Made by a program: the position numbers and the translations under genes. From positions 30,344,390 to 30,408,389 of the forward strand of contig NC_087070.1 of the NCBI RefSeq assembly GCF_963678635.1: 64,000 nucleotides of DNA, read 5' to 3'. This stretch comes from Symsagittifera roscoffensis (lineage: Eukaryota > Xenacoelomorpha > Acoela > Convolutidae). The notes beneath the pieces are model-generated. The model did no database searches. It worked only from the letters and a program-made list of their open reading frames with translations, and was not told the origin of the DNA. The number at the start of each line of letters is the position of its first letter. The stretch's first letter is position 1. This document shows positions 18,336 through 29,866 of this stretch, piece by piece.

Positions 18336-18625
18336 AAGGCACTCAAAAATTGAGTGCCAAAGGAATTAAACGGAGTGCACAGAGAGAACTGGTCCACCAA
18401 ACCTTCAGGGACACATTATTCACTGGAAAAACAATGAGAGTGTACAACTATAATATAGTTTCGAAAGGTCACACCAATATGACAGTGAAACAAAACAAAC
18501 TTGCATTATCACCATTCGACTCAAAACGTTTTCTACTTTTCGACGGAATTTCGACAGTGCCCTTTGGCCATAAAGCCGCTGAAGAAAATGCTTTTCTAGA
18601 AGACATTTACATGGACACCGAGTGA
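18336..18625 (+). CDS. POLB: Protein-primed DNA polymerase B, exon 3 (C-terminal end)
   Basis: Continues the polymerase after intron 2 with LSAKGIKRSAQ, the K-G-(V/I)-K element that follows the palm/thumb in these enzymes. A tail with KLALSPFDSKRFLLFDGIST and PFGHK matches the usual C-terminal D-D-K-R...DG...YGH pattern. It ends at TGA 18623-18625. Confidence 0.85.
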
Positions 18626-18853
18626 GCCAACTCATACAATGAAACTGATAACAGTTCTCCCGATTTTACACTTCCGGATTGGGGATTTTTACAGCGGCCC
18701 TACTCAGAAGCTGAGCTGCAAGAAGAAGAAGAAGCTTCTAGTAGCAGAGTCGGTGAACGTCCCCCTATAAAAAACCCATTTATTTTATCGGAAGCTTCAG
18801 AAGAACGACCATCTAAAAAACAGCGCAAAGAAAACCAAAACAATAAACAATAA
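18626..18853 (+). other. Open extension after the polymerase TGA
   Basis: In the same frame as exon 3, 75 further sense codons run from the TGA to TAA at 18851. The reading is acidic and Ser-rich (ELQEEEEASSSRVGE) and ends in a basic, nuclear-signal-like KKQRKEN. Such a tail may be the true C terminus in an undamaged relative, an extension made by readthrough, or chance in a purine-rich stretch. Confidence 0.4.
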
Positions 18854-19215
18854 AGTCTGAAACATATATTTTCAGATGATTTTTACTGTTCGTCCTTTTT
18901 ATACTTCGACTTGTATATGTTTTGGTTTTTACCAATTTACAACTAATAAAATACTCGTATTGAGCTCAATCACTGTTTTAACATAAATAGCTTCAGGCAA
19001 ATAAACTAGTAGACGCAAACCAAGTGTTAATTCAAACAAATGTGTGAAATCCTTAGGCTTGTTTTCAATAACAAACTTTAATAGCATGACAAATCTTTGA
19101 CGAAAAGAAAGAAAGCCAGGAAATGATATCCACATGAAACTAGGACGAAAAAAGAAAAGTTCAGGAATTAGGACGATTAATTTTAATTATCGCGGGAAAA
19201 GGGACCACTTTCAAA
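18854..19215. other. 3' region before the right terminal repeat
   Basis: AT-rich with no supported gene. It presumably holds the polyadenylation region of the polymerase transcript. Confidence 0.45.
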
Positions 19216-19440
19216 GGAATTAGAAGGAATTATTGTATCGCGTCCCGGTTGTTGAGATCAGCTTAACAAGATCCTAAGGAGGGGGTCTTTTACTTTAGGG
19301 GTGGGAACTTGCGATCATTTACAAAATCCTAGGATACGGGTCCTCCAAAAAATTAAGGACCCTTTTCCTAGGATTTTGCTTTACGTGAGGACCCCACCCC
19401 CTTAGGAAGGACCCCCCCCCCCTTAGGATACAATACTACT
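19216..19440 (-). repeat. Right terminal inverted repeat
   Basis: Inverted copy of the left repeat, ending ACTACT at 19440. Relative to the left repeat it lacks 12 bases near the tip (the GTGTCCCGGATC block) and carries scattered substitutions and longer C runs, so the two arms have diverged since insertion. Confidence 0.93.
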
Positions 19441-19446
19441 GATCAC
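19441..19446. repeat. Right target-site duplication GATCAC
   Basis: Exact match to 1224-1229, directly after the last base of the right terminal repeat. Confidence 0.95.
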
Positions 19447-20577
19447 TCCTGTATTTTGTACGATTGTCTAGATAGTATGCTTAAAATTGCATATTTTGAC
19501 AAATTGTTTGCGCTAATTTACTGAACTTGACCTAATTTAAAATTTCATCTTTTCAAAAGTATGCTTAAAATGTCAGAGAAATGATTCATTGGGGAAACTA
19601 CACAAAAAGGACAAAATTAAATGCAAAGTAATATTCTCTGAAATGACAATTTTAAGGGTCATTTTGGACAAAATTTACCAAGAATATTATCAACATTTTA
19701 CATCGACCAACAGCAAATGATCTGGATTTTTTTCTGCTCTACGGTTCAAAAATGCAAAACTCTTTATTGTGCTTCTGTTGTCTATGAAAACCTTGGTTTT
19801 CTCTTGCTGTTAATAGTTGTTAATAATTTTAACTTATAATGCAATTTTTAACAGAGCAACAAGATGAGTTTTGGTCCGTGGAACATAAAATACACATGAT
19901 CTAAACTACCCTCTCTGAAAGTCTGAGGTTTTTGATTTGAAGCAATTACTATTTTTCTCCGGGTCCTAGTTTCTACCATTTGTACTAAGGTTTCCAACGG
20001 TATAAAATTACAAGAAACAAAAAAAATCAATCCACGGAAAACATTTTACAAATGGTGGAAACTGGCTTTTTATAACCCAGAAAAAGTGGTTGGAATCAAA
20101 AATTGAAATTTAAAAGAGGGCAGCTTAGATCATTTGCAGTCAGGCGATGTGAAGTTTTTGGTAAAATTCAATGTACATTTATTCATTTTCAATGTAAAAT
20201 TCAATGTAAATCTCCAAAACTGTGCTTGAAGTTAAAAATTTTAGGGAGTAAAAGTGAAAAAATGAAATTCATTTTGAAAAAAAATCAAACATTTTAAAAA
20301 GTTAGTTCAAAAAATGATTTTCTGATGAACTTTTTCAATTTTTTCAAACAGTGTGCAGCTAGACGGCCTGCTGCACACTATTTTTTGATGCAAGATATTA
20401 AGTTAAAAGATTAAGTTCGGCCAGATTTATGCTTCTGGGTATAAATAGCTTATTCGAAAAATCGCAGCCATCTAAGAAGTATACAAGATGAGCTTAAGAA
20501 ACTATAATCTCATTCTTTTAACCATCTAAAACATGTCTTAGGCTTTTTGCAAAACATTTCAGACAATGAGAAATCAA
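19447..20577. other. Right flank, no gene seen
   Basis: AT-rich flank. There is a small perfect hairpin at 20350-20379 (AGTGTGCAGC / GCTGCACACT around a 10-base loop). Short open frames here are unsupported. Confidence 0.55.
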
Positions 20578-20583
20578 AAGAAA

Positions 20584-21650
20584 ACAAGACTGCTCGTATC
20601 AGGGCAAAGTCCTGATTGTCCGACTGCCTTTTAAGGTCTATGAAGCAGTAATAACAAGAAAAAAATTAAATGTAATAAAAATAAAATGAAGTTTTTTTAA
20701 ACTGAAATTTTTTAATGAAAATTATCCCCCCATACGCCATATAAAGTACAAAGTGATAAATTTCGCCCCTAGTAACAAATCATTTAGTGCAAATTAGCTT
20801 CTTTCAATTAATTTGCAACGATTTCTTGAAGGGATTAAATCTCCGCTTACGTGTTAATAGAGCGAAAAATATGTCGCGCGTTAATTGTCCCAAATTGACC
20901 AAAAAGGCAATCTTTAAACCCCCATAACTTTACAAAAAAATAATCACAAGTGAAATAATTTTTCGAAATACAGCTCAGGAGAACAATAGCTTTTGGATGA
21001 TATAAAAAAAATCCCGTCGAAAATGGCCAGTTAAAAAGTCGAAATTTGTCTGAAGAAAAAACCCACCCCGAGCCAAATATTCCGTTATTTTCGTTACGAA
21101 AGTCGGAACAACAAGACTGCTCGTAGCAGGGCGAATCCCTGAATGTTGCGACTGCCTTTTAAGGTTTATGGAGCTGTAATAACATAAATATCATTAACAT
21201 ATTAAATGTAATCAAGAAAAATGAAAAAAAAAGTTTCAACTAAAACTTGAAATTTTTTCTTTGAAAATCATCTCCCACACGCCATATAAAGTACAAAAAA
21301 AGAGATTTAGCTCCTTGTAACAAATCATAGGCTTCTTTCAACCAATTTGGAACAATTTCTGAGACGGATTAAATCTCCGCTTATGCGTTAATAGCGCGAA
21401 GTATATCGCGCGTTAATGGTCCCAAATTGACCAAAAAGGCAATCTTTAAACCCCCATAGCTTTACAAAAAATAATCACATGTGAAAAGTTTTTTCGAATT
21501 AAAGCTCAGGAGAACAATACCTTTTGGATGATATAATAAAAATCCCGTCGAAAATGGCCAGTTAAAAAGTCGAAGTTTGTTTGAAGAAAAAAACCCACCC
21601 GAGCACAAATATTCCGTTACTTTCGTATCGAAAGTCGAAACAAAAATTAG
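20584..21650. repeat. Two tandem copies of a 527-bp repeat
   Basis: Copy 1 begins AACAAGACTGCTCGTATCAG at 20584 and copy 2 begins AACAAGACTGCTCGTAGCAG at 21111. Both continue with the same order of blocks, including CCCGTCGAAAATGGCCAGTT and GCTCAGGAGAACAATA, and end before about 21650. They are roughly 85-90% alike by eye. No coding capacity is seen. Confidence 0.85.
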
Positions 21651-21869
21651 TTCTCTTTGTTGAATTATTTACTTTTTGCCTCAGATGAAATACTTTGAAA
21701 TCAAGCTAAGAAACTTAGCTTGATCCCTTACAAATAATTGTACTTTACTAGGCAAATAAAAATAACTAAATAACTGATCAAATTATAGAAAGAAAGCGAA
21801 CTAATAATCTAGTACGATTTTAATAAACTAGAAATAATTTAGTAGGATTAAATAATATGCCTCTATTGA

Positions 21870-22160
21870 GCGTTTAATCTCACATCTCATGTTTTAATGG
21901 AACGAAGTATATCGCGTGTTTTTTATTTTAAGTTGGCGCACAAGTATTGCTTATTTCAAACCCAATACTTTGTTAAAAAACGATCAGAAGTTAAGTATTT
22001 TGTTAAATTTGGAGCTCAGGAGATCAAATTTTTTTTAAACAGTTCAAAAGTTTTCGCTATAAATGGCTGATATAAAAGTCAAAATGTGTCGGTATAAAAA
22101 TCCACCAGAGTGTAAGTATTATATAAAACCCTTCTAAAGTAGGAACAACAAGCAACAACA
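21870..22160. repeat. Degenerate third copy of the 527-bp repeat
   Basis: Blocks such as GAACGAAGTATATCGCG, GGAGCTCAGGAGA and the final GGAACAACAAG recur here in the same order as in the two better copies, with much more divergence and deletions. Confidence 0.6.
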
Positions 22161-22912
22161 ATGCTTACAGCATCACAGTGTGAGTTTGGCAAAACTCTTA
22201 TCAGAACTCTGAGATTTCAACCAACTCAAAAAAAATTTCTTTTACCATCAAAAAGTTTCAGTGTAATCTCAATACGAAAGGTTCGAACAATTCAGTTTTG
22301 GCTGTATATTGCACTCAGTTGATGTTTGTTAGTTTCAGATATCGATTGTTGCTGAAAAAAAATTGGTGCTTTGGTCGATTATCATATCCAGGGGCAGGTT
22401 TAGGGGGCACTCGAGCACTCGTCCTTGACCACCCCACCTCCCAAAGATTCCCCTTCGGTTTTTTTACGGATCTGGTTATCGGCTGATTAAACCCTTAAGT
22501 TTTTCGAATGGCGCTTTCGGCTTTCTGATACGCACTATTTGAGCATAGCGCTCAGAAAAATAAGTGTTTTTTTTTGTCAAAACCTTCCAAAACCATCCAA
22601 AAAACAGATTTCGGCCAACAGGTTTCATTGTTTTGTGCTCATTTCAATTAAATGTTTTTTTTTCTCGGGTAAAAAATTTTTTTATGAACTTCTCTTATAT
22701 TGTTTCATCATTTAACGTTAAAAAGCATTTATAATTTCAATCAATATCTTTATTACGTCTTCATTGAAACAGTTCCGTGCATTCCTGTCATTTCTTTCAA
22801 AAATAACTATTTAAGAACGTCTTGCAGTAAATATTTTTTCACCAGTTTACAGATGTAACAGTACGTGTCTCACTTTATAGCACCCATAACCTGGAAGAGA
22901 CTTTCTCAGCTT

Positions 22913-23103
22913 TTATCCGCGCTTATAAGATTCTTCTTCAACTGTTTTCTCGCACACCACGTAGTGTTTCAGCCCGTCATCGCACATGTAGTCATCGCAG
23001 CCTGAGTTCGGAAAGTGGAGCCATTTTTTGGCCACACACATTTCGTCCCTCCGGTCCCTTCTATCGCCTGGTTGGCCTTCTCTCCACAAGTCAGAGGGCA
23101 TAT
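22913..23103 (-). CDS. C-type lectin domain exon (C-terminal half)
   Basis: Read leftward from an acceptor-like TTTTTGAG at 23104 to a stop at 22913. It encodes the second half of a CTLD: DLWREGQPGD, then EMCVAKKWL, GCDDYMCDD and HYVVCEK, matching the W-x-x-GQP...C...W...C...V-C-E pattern. The frame is closed by TGA just upstream of the acceptor, which supports a real exon edge. It would begin with two bases that complete a phase-1 codon, the phase at which the lectin exon 2 at 45956-46099 ends. It could thus be the last exon of that gene or an isolated duplicate. Confidence 0.65.
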
Positions 23104-23394
23104 CTCAAAAATACTTGGAAATTGAAACGCTTTAGTGGGGCACAGGATGCTTAAGAAGTAAAATAACGTCAATATCGTCGATTTAAAATAACGTCAATAT
23201 CGTCGACCTAAAATTATCAACAGAGTTCCCTTGAACATCTCAAAGTGGGCTAATTTTAGGTAGTATCCTGATGCTGCAAAATCTATGTGCCCTCACTTAT
23301 TAAGACAATCCGCCCAGTATAAAAGATACCACAAAAATGAAAATTTACGTAACAATTGCTTTGTGCATTCTTTGACCACATATTTTTGTGCTAC

Positions 23395-24215
23395 CCCGGG
23401 TCGAGATCCCGCTCAAAAACCGCTCAAGATATGAGCGTTTTGAGCGGTTTTCCAGCAAGATTTGAGCGGTTTGAGCGGTTTTTGAGCGGTATTATAAAGA
23501 AAACCGATTGAAACCATCAAAAGGCTTAAAATTGCAAAAAAAAATCTAATTGAATTCTACGGTAATTTTTCCTGTAGTCAGCAGAATTGGTCCAGGTTAT
23601 CCAGGCGTATGACTTCCAGCTGATGAGGAGGAAGGTCAAACTGCCTAAAGATCTGACTGACAACTACGTGGTCAACTGCATCTCAGCAATCAGACAAGAA
23701 ACAGACGACGAATCCCTGAGGTTAACTTAGTTCACATACAACTGAAGAAGTGTTATTAAAGGTCAACGTTTACCACAAAATACTCAAGAACTGAAAATCA
23801 AATAAAAAGAAGTTTGCCGCCTGGTTTTGAAACTGAATGGACATGTAGTTTTTTAAAGGAGTCTGTTTATTTTTCAAATATTCTTAGCTTACTTGCTCTG
23901 TAACTTATTTCTTTTGTAACTCGTACCCGGGGTCTTTCGTCTTCTTTGGATTTTTTTAGACAATTGCGCTCAAAATCTTGCTTCAAAATGAGCGGTTTGA
24001 GCGTTTTTGAACGGTTTGTCTAAAAAACCGCTCACAAACCGCGCAAGATTTGAACGGTTTTGAGCAGTTTATCTAAAAAACCGTGCAAAATTTGAACGGT
24101 TGTTGAGCAGTTTATCTAGGAAAACCGTTCAAAAACCGCTCATTTTGAAGCAAGATTTTGGGCGCAATCGTCTAAAAAAACCGCTCAAACCGCTCAAATC
24201 TTGAACTAGGTAAAA
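23395..24215. repeat. Cluster of GAGCGGTTT repeats in both orientations
   Basis: Two clusters, 23395-23505 and about 23945-24215, are made of many copies of TTGAGCGGTTT and its reverse complement. In the second, the outer parts (around 23950-24000 and 24135-24175, TTGCTTCAAAATGAGCGG and its complement) are inverted copies, so it can fold into a long stem. Around 23930 and 23393 the sequence ACCCGGG/CCCGGGTCGA may mark the ends of one foldback element. Confidence 0.75.
23578..23720 (+). CDS. Candidate host exon between the repeat clusters
   Basis: A 143-base island with a coding-like base composition, preceded by TTTTTCCTGTAG and followed by GTTAAC. One frame reads 47 codons without a stop (including LVQVIQAYDFQLMRRKVKLP and NYVVNCISAIRQ), whereas surrounding DNA is repetitive and closed. 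Phase 0 at the start and 2 at the end. I do not recognise the protein. It lies between two halves of a foldback repeat, so it might be a captured exon. Confidence 0.45.
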
Positions 24216-24589
24216 AATCTCGAGTCGGGTCATTACAACACCAAGAAAAGTGCCAATGCTTGGTTTTGCAGTGAAGCACAAAATTATGATTAGCCGTCGC
24301 TAAATGTCCTTAACACTCATTTCATAGTTCCTACTTTTGAATGTTTATGCTATGGGTTATTTTTTATTATTCAGTCATTTTGGCGATCAAAATAATACAT
24401 TATACCAAAACAAATTTTATCACAATGACATTATCGACTACTTGAAATCAAATGTAAAAAGATATTTTACTCGGATAATTGTTTGCAAAGTTCTGGGATC
24501 TTTAAAACTGCCAATTTGGCCATGCTCTGCAATAATGTATGCGGCCTTTGAAGATTTTGTTCATAAACGTTAAAGCGTAACGAGAATTA

Positions 24590-24789
24590 NNNNNNNNNNN
24601 NNNNNNNNNNNNNNNNNNNNNNNNNNNNNNNNNNNNNNNNNNNNNNNNNNNNNNNNNNNNNNNNNNNNNNNNNNNNNNNNNNNNNNNNNNNNNNNNNNNN
24701 NNNNNNNNNNNNNNNNNNNNNNNNNNNNNNNNNNNNNNNNNNNNNNNNNNNNNNNNNNNNNNNNNNNNNNNNNNNNNNNNNNNNNNNNN
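24590..24789. other. Assembly gap of exactly 200 N
   Basis: The fixed length suggests a scaffolding placeholder; true size unknown. It cuts the ATPase relic to its right. Confidence 0.95.
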
Positions 24790-25115
24790 ATGGAACAGTA
24801 TTTTGCGAATGCAGGTTGTTGCATCTTTGTATAAATGTATTGGACTGTCCTGAGCTTAGGATTAAAAACATTTCCAATCAAAAATTGAAAAATGTTTCTG
24901 ACTTCCCTATTTTTGAGGATCCCACTATTGGCATAAAAACTTTTGTCGATGTATCAACCATTTTTTCCATCTTCTATCTGTTTTTTCGAAAGAAAACTGG
25001 AGAAAAGAAAATGTCAGTAAATCAGAATAACGAACAGCTGGGCAACAGAAACAGTACGTCAGATCTTGACATGGTAAAGTCAGACACATCTACTGCTGCT
25101 CTTATTCCCAAGATT
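24790..25115 (-). pseudogene. Relic of membrane protein and ATPase start, copy A
   Basis: The minus strand follows the Polinton sequence 3910-4215: the end of the hydrophobic segment, then the ATPase start near 24972. The P loop, GPSGSGKT in the intact gene, is replaced by a reading of the form GSSKIGKS, and a stop follows. The 5' side runs into the N gap. Confidence 0.75.
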
Positions 25116-25869
25116 TGAAAAACGCTGTCACCTGTAAGTTTTGTTCTCACCGATTTAGTTTTCACCTATGGGTTTTGTTCTCACTGTAAAAAAAAGCTTA
25201 ATTTCTAAAAAAAAACGAATTAAAATAGAATTCGGAACAAAAAACTTGCCGTAAAGTAAAACAAATTTAAAAATTGTTTCCGACCTTCTAAATTTGCTAA
25301 AGTTTTTTAGTATTTTTACAGTAAACTAATTCGTTCACAGCATCTACAATAAAAAAGTTTGCTAAGAAAAATTTCAGAATCCTTCTCTGGAGTCATTCAC
25401 AAAAAAAATACAGAGTTTGGTGTTCGTTCAAGTACCATTTTAGTAAAAACACAGAAAGGAAATCCAATCAGATGTACGAATAGATTTTTAGTTCCAGGAC
25501 AACATGTAAGAGTAAGTGTTACCTTCTTGATAAAACTAATATAAGAACCCAGACGTTTCGTGCAAAATAGTGAGCAACTGTAAAACCTCGGAGTAGTTAA
25601 TTCTCTGTCCAGGAAAGCAATGTAAAAACCATTGAGCCATCAGAAGGTCTCAAAGTAAAATAAATTAGTGTAGCAGAAGTTACTGGAATTAACGGAAAAG
25701 AGAAAAAACACGCAGCTTTAATTCATTTTGGTTGGCTAGATTTGTCACAATAGGTTCGTTTAAGGACTTAACGGTTTGTGAACTTTTTGATCTCAATTGA
25801 AGTAACTCAGCGTTTATGCAAACGCATTTTTTTTTTCAAAAGTTTCTCGAATATCCTGATTTTCAATTA

Positions 25870-26440
25870 AGAAATAAAAGTAGCCTGGCAGATATCATCA
25901 AGAGTCGGCTGGCTTGAAATCAATTGACCACCGGATTTTTTTGTGTTTTTTGATGGTTTCTTGAAGTGAGGACGGATTTTTTCACTCCATTTTTTAATCA
26001 ACCTAGAAAAAACTAAAATCAAAAGAGCAGTCGAAAACACTTTCATAATCAATAACAATTAGATTGCTCCTGATATCAAACTGTTGTTTGGTTTAATGAT
26101 GGTCCATATGAGTTGTTGAATCTCACTCCAATGATATTGCTTTTTTGAAAACTAACTCCTACTCTTTCTTTAAAATTTCCTCTCCTCTTTTGAGAAACGT
26201 GATGTAAGGAGATTCTTACCAACTTCGAATTTTTGTGGTGTTCTGTAGTCGAGAGCAACTAAGTTTTAGTTTTCATTAACAATGTATCCAGTACACCATT
26301 ATCCCTTCAGTTTTATTTTCTTTATTTCAGTAATTGGTAAACTTTTATTAGCTAACCTTTTGCTCAGAAACGGCCGCTGCCCTCTGTAATTTTCTTTTTC
26401 AAATTACCGGCTTTTTGTGATAAACTAAGAACTAGTTGAC
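25870..26440 (-). pseudogene. Relic of Polinton 5' region and first gene, copy A1
   Basis: Reading leftward from the GC-rich block at about 26360-26385 (equivalent to 1713-1730), the order of the intact 5' region and first gene is kept, including a 60-codon stretch (26076-26258) that still resembles FSTAEKN...SELQQISW. Many indels and stops. Confidence 0.75.
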
Positions 26441-27129
26441 CTCTACAATAGAGAAGTTCTCAATAAAAAATTTCACAATCCGTCTCTGGAGTCATTCACA
26501 CAAAAAATATTGAATTTGGTGATCAATTTTTACCTTTTTCTCGAAGATGTTCATTTTTCAACCAATCATAAAAATCTTCATTTTTCCAGAACAGAACGAG
26601 TACTGAAGTTTTGAAGCGGTAAGTTTCTACTGCAATATGCAGATTTTTTGAATACAAATTTTGAAACAGGAACAACTCAATTCATTTGGGTTTTCAACAT
26701 TTCAGTCTAACAGTTTGGTCCAGAAACTCAAAGAATTAAAATTATGTAATGATAATCACAGTATCCCAATGGAGGCTGTGTAATTGGTTTGTTCGTCATT
26801 CATAAGCTTTTTGCTTTCTTTTGGAATAAAAATTAAATACAAATTGAGCTAAAAAAAGTTTCTGTCATACAATAGGAAGTTAGTAATGCTCATTCTCAAC
26901 AAAAACAAAAACATTTTTATTGTAATCCAATTGTTCCACATCAAGAATACATTTGAAATCAATGTAACCTTCTTGCTAAACCTATTATAAGAGCCCAACG
27001 ACTTCATGCGATATAGCGAGCAATTGTAAAGTCTTGGAGTAGTTAATTCTTTGTCATGGAAAGCGTTGTCAAAATCAATCTAGCCATCATAGTGTCTTAA
27101 CGTAAACTAATTATTTCAATTAAAGTAAC

Positions 27130-27760
27130 TCAGTGTTTGTTCAAAACTCGTTTTTTTTTCAAAATTTTCTCCAACATGCTGATTTCCATTTCAATGGAAG
27201 CAAAAAGAGCCTTGCAGACACCATCTAGAGTTGGTTGGTAAAAAATCAATTGACCACCGTTTTGTGTTTTTGATGGTTCGTGGAAATGGGGAAACAAGGA
27301 CGGATTTTTCACTCCATCTTTTTATCAACCAAAATTTCGTTATATTCAAAAACGCAGTCGAAACACTTTCATAATCAACAACAATTAGATTGCTCCTGAT
27401 ATCAAACTGTTGCTTGGTTTAATCATGCACTATATGGTTTGTTGAATCTCACTCAAAAAATATTGCTTTTTGAAAAAAAAACTCCTGTTCTTTTTTTGCA
27501 AATTTTTCTCCTCGAGAAATATGTTGTAAAGAGGTTCCTGATCAATTTCGAGTTTTCGTGGTTTTTGTGGTTGAATGCACCTCAATTGTAAATTGTACTG
27601 TCAATGTCTCCAGTACACCAATATCCCTTCAGTTTTTTTTATTTATTTCAAAAACTGGCAAGTTTTATAATAGCTATCATTTTGCTCAGAAACGGCCGCT
27701 GCCCTTCGAGGTTATTTTCAAGCTACTACTTTTTCTTGATAAATTTAAGAACATGTTGTT
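27130..27760 (-). pseudogene. Relic of Polinton 5' region and first gene, copy A2
   Basis: Same order of blocks as copy A1, about 1.3 kb further on. Between A1 and A2 lies a relic of the third gene, showing that the repeated unit is first-to-third gene. Confidence 0.72.
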
Positions 27761-28349
27761 CTCTACAATAAAGACTATTTTAATAAAAGTTTCACAATCC
27801 TCCTCTAGAGTCATTCATACAAAAACCATTGAATGTGGTGATCGGTATGTTTTCATTTCTGCCAATTTCTCCAAGGTGTTCTTCTGTCAACCAATGATAA
27901 GAAAACTTGCTATTTCTAGAGCAGAACGATTACTGAAGTTGTAATGAGGTGAATATATTCTGCAATATGCATGTTTTTGAAAAACTACTTTTTGACCCGT
28001 GGCAACTCTAATCTTTTAGGTTTTCAAAACTTCGGTCTATTAAATTGGTTCAAAAATTCTAAGTTTTTTTGAGCAAGAATTGGCTCTAGAATTTCTCAAC
28101 TCAAAAAACGCTTTTTTGTGATTGAAAAGTTCCACCTCCAGCTCAAATTATTGCTCAGGTAGCATTCTAGCAGAAAACACAAAAGTAATTGCACTCAAAT
28201 GTCTTTTAGTTTTTTTTACACTAAGGGAGCGATTTTTAGTTCCAGGCTAGCATATGTAAGAGTTTGCCCCTGAAAATAAAACCAAAAATTTGTCTAATTT
28301 AGTAAACCAGGAGAAAATTTAGAACCTCAAAAAATGAAATAAAAAGGAA

Positions 28350-28528
28350 TTATCTATCGTGTTCATTCTTGTTAAGCTAAGCTAAGCTTAGCAAGATCCT
28401 AAAAGGGGCCTTCTACTATATGGGTGGAAACTTTGATGCATTCACAAAGTCCTATTGTGATTTTGCTTAACGTCAGAGCCCCTCCTAGGAAGGACCCTCT
28501 AAGATCCGGGATACGCTACAAAATTACT
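28350..28528 (-). repeat. Terminal-repeat remnant of relic A
   Basis: Shares AGCTTAGCAAGATCCTAA, GGAAGGACCCT and the end GATACGCTACAAAATTACT with the terminal repeats at 1230 and 19440. The flank beyond 28528 differs from that of the other two relics, so this was a separate insertion. Confidence 0.75.
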
Positions 28529-29866
28529 TATTTAAGAGAAATTCAGTGTAATTATAACTAGCAGAGTTTGATGAGAGAGAGTCTTTTCAATCGAAGAGAG
28601 AATTTAATCAGTCATAGTCACCTTTCTGATATGAAAGTCAAGTTAAACTAGTAAATCTAGTAATATTGGCCGCATTTTCGGATGTGAAAACAAAAACGGA
28701 TGTAAAATGTCTGAGAGACAATCTAAAACTGCAAGCAACCTCGCTTGATAATTTCAGCTCAATCGCCTGGATGTGCTTGACATGCCACCCTTGACTTTTT
28801 GGGAAAACTCGCCCACTATGAAGCTCTGAAGTGCAAAGATTGCGTTGGTAAATGATATTTTTTCACCAGTTTCGATGATTTTCTGCTTGCTGCCACAGTA
28901 GCAAGCGTTCAAAACGCAGTACGTACACTTGTTTCGAATAATTCATGCAATTGTATTAAAACGAGTGATTAAAAAATGACGAAATTCTCAGCAGCAGAGT
29001 CTTTTAGCCAAATGCGAGTTTTTATTCAAATAAAACCAAGGAGCAGTGAGTTGCTTCAATTGGGATTAATTGAAGTTATGTTTGAAGATTTTAAAGAAAC
29101 CGGAGCAATTTCGCTGTGCAGTTCGTTTTCTTGGAATGACGCGTTTTTTTTCGTTTCGACGTTGCTGTTCCTTTCCTGCTCATCATTATAGCTTTTTGAT
29201 TGTTTCTCTGACAGTGTTCTTAAGTGCTTGTTTTAAATTGTCCTTTTCTTGCCTCTTCTACGAAACCAGGTATTTCTTCAATAAAGTTTTTGATGTTTTT
29301 GCTATTTTATCACAATTTTGTGAGACGATGGAAATGCTACTCATCCTTATAGTAAAATAAAGCAGGAAAATCACTGCTGCGTTGTGTAAAAATTCCGAAA
29401 AAAGGTTGAGAAGCGTGAAATAAAATTTTTAATTCTGGCCTAGATGGATCTCAACAAAACTCAGCCAAAACTTATTCAACTTTTTGTTATTTCAGTTTTT
29501 TTTCCCAAGTAATTCCTGGTCAATTTGTTTTTTTAACCCTGCGATGACCCACTTAAATTTGCTGTGACCCGCTATGACTCTTACAAGAACACAATACTGT
29601 TGTCAGTCACTTTGTTTATCTGTGTAGGGTAAGTAATTTCTGGGACTGCTACTCTTCATTCAACTTGTGAAACTAAATTCCCCCATGAAGTTCTTGGAAT
29701 TTCGTAAATCACATTCATCTCTCTGTGTCTACCCTTGGCAACATACTAACAAAAATTGTCATTAGAGTTTTTTTGTGTAAATATTCAGGAACTAGAAGAA
29801 CATTTTTCCAATTTCCTTATATAATCTAAACCATTGATTTTTATGAACTTCAAATTCAGTTTGCTA
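28529..29866. other. Host sequence between relics, no gene recognised
   Basis: Contains a moderately long open stretch at 28976-29360 in two overlapping frames without recognisable motifs, plus AT-rich filler. Confidence 0.45.

Larger units (their letters stand above)
1230..19440 (+). mobile_element. Full-length Polinton/Maverick element
   Basis: An 18,211-bp element with inverted terminal repeats, a perfect 6-bp target-site duplication and the full Polinton gene set: integrase, packaging ATPase, adenain-type protease, major and minor capsid proteins, and protein-primed DNA polymerase B. The length is within the usual 15-20 kb. Genes on the main strand are closely packed and often overlap by a few bases (ATGA or TAATG junctions). 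The capsid genes suggest a virus-like life style, as proposed for Polintons and adintoviruses. Several genes carry frameshifts or stops, so this copy is probably not autonomous as assembled, although the homopolymer breaks could be assembly errors. Confidence 0.95.
24790..28528 (-). mobile_element. Decayed Polinton relic A (left end amplified)
   Basis: Reading leftward from a terminal-repeat remnant at 28528, the segment contains degraded pieces of the Polinton first to third genes in two tandem blocks and ends in a relic of the membrane-protein/ATPase junction at the assembly gap. Diagnostic matches to the intact element include the 5' region GGCCGTTTCTGAGC, the first-gene core, GATTGGTTGAAAAA from the third gene, and ATAGTGGGATCCTC from the ATPase. 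Frames are full of stops. Homology is followed by eye only, so block borders are approximate. Confidence 0.8.

Noticed and set aside
22969-23172. Signal-peptide-like frame overlapping the lectin exon
   Set aside because: The other frame carries the conserved CTLD cysteines and tryptophans and begins at a splice-like border.
24570-24881. Minus-strand open frames spanning the N gap
   Set aside because: They are open only because N codons are not stops; the real part is the ATPase relic to the right of the gap.
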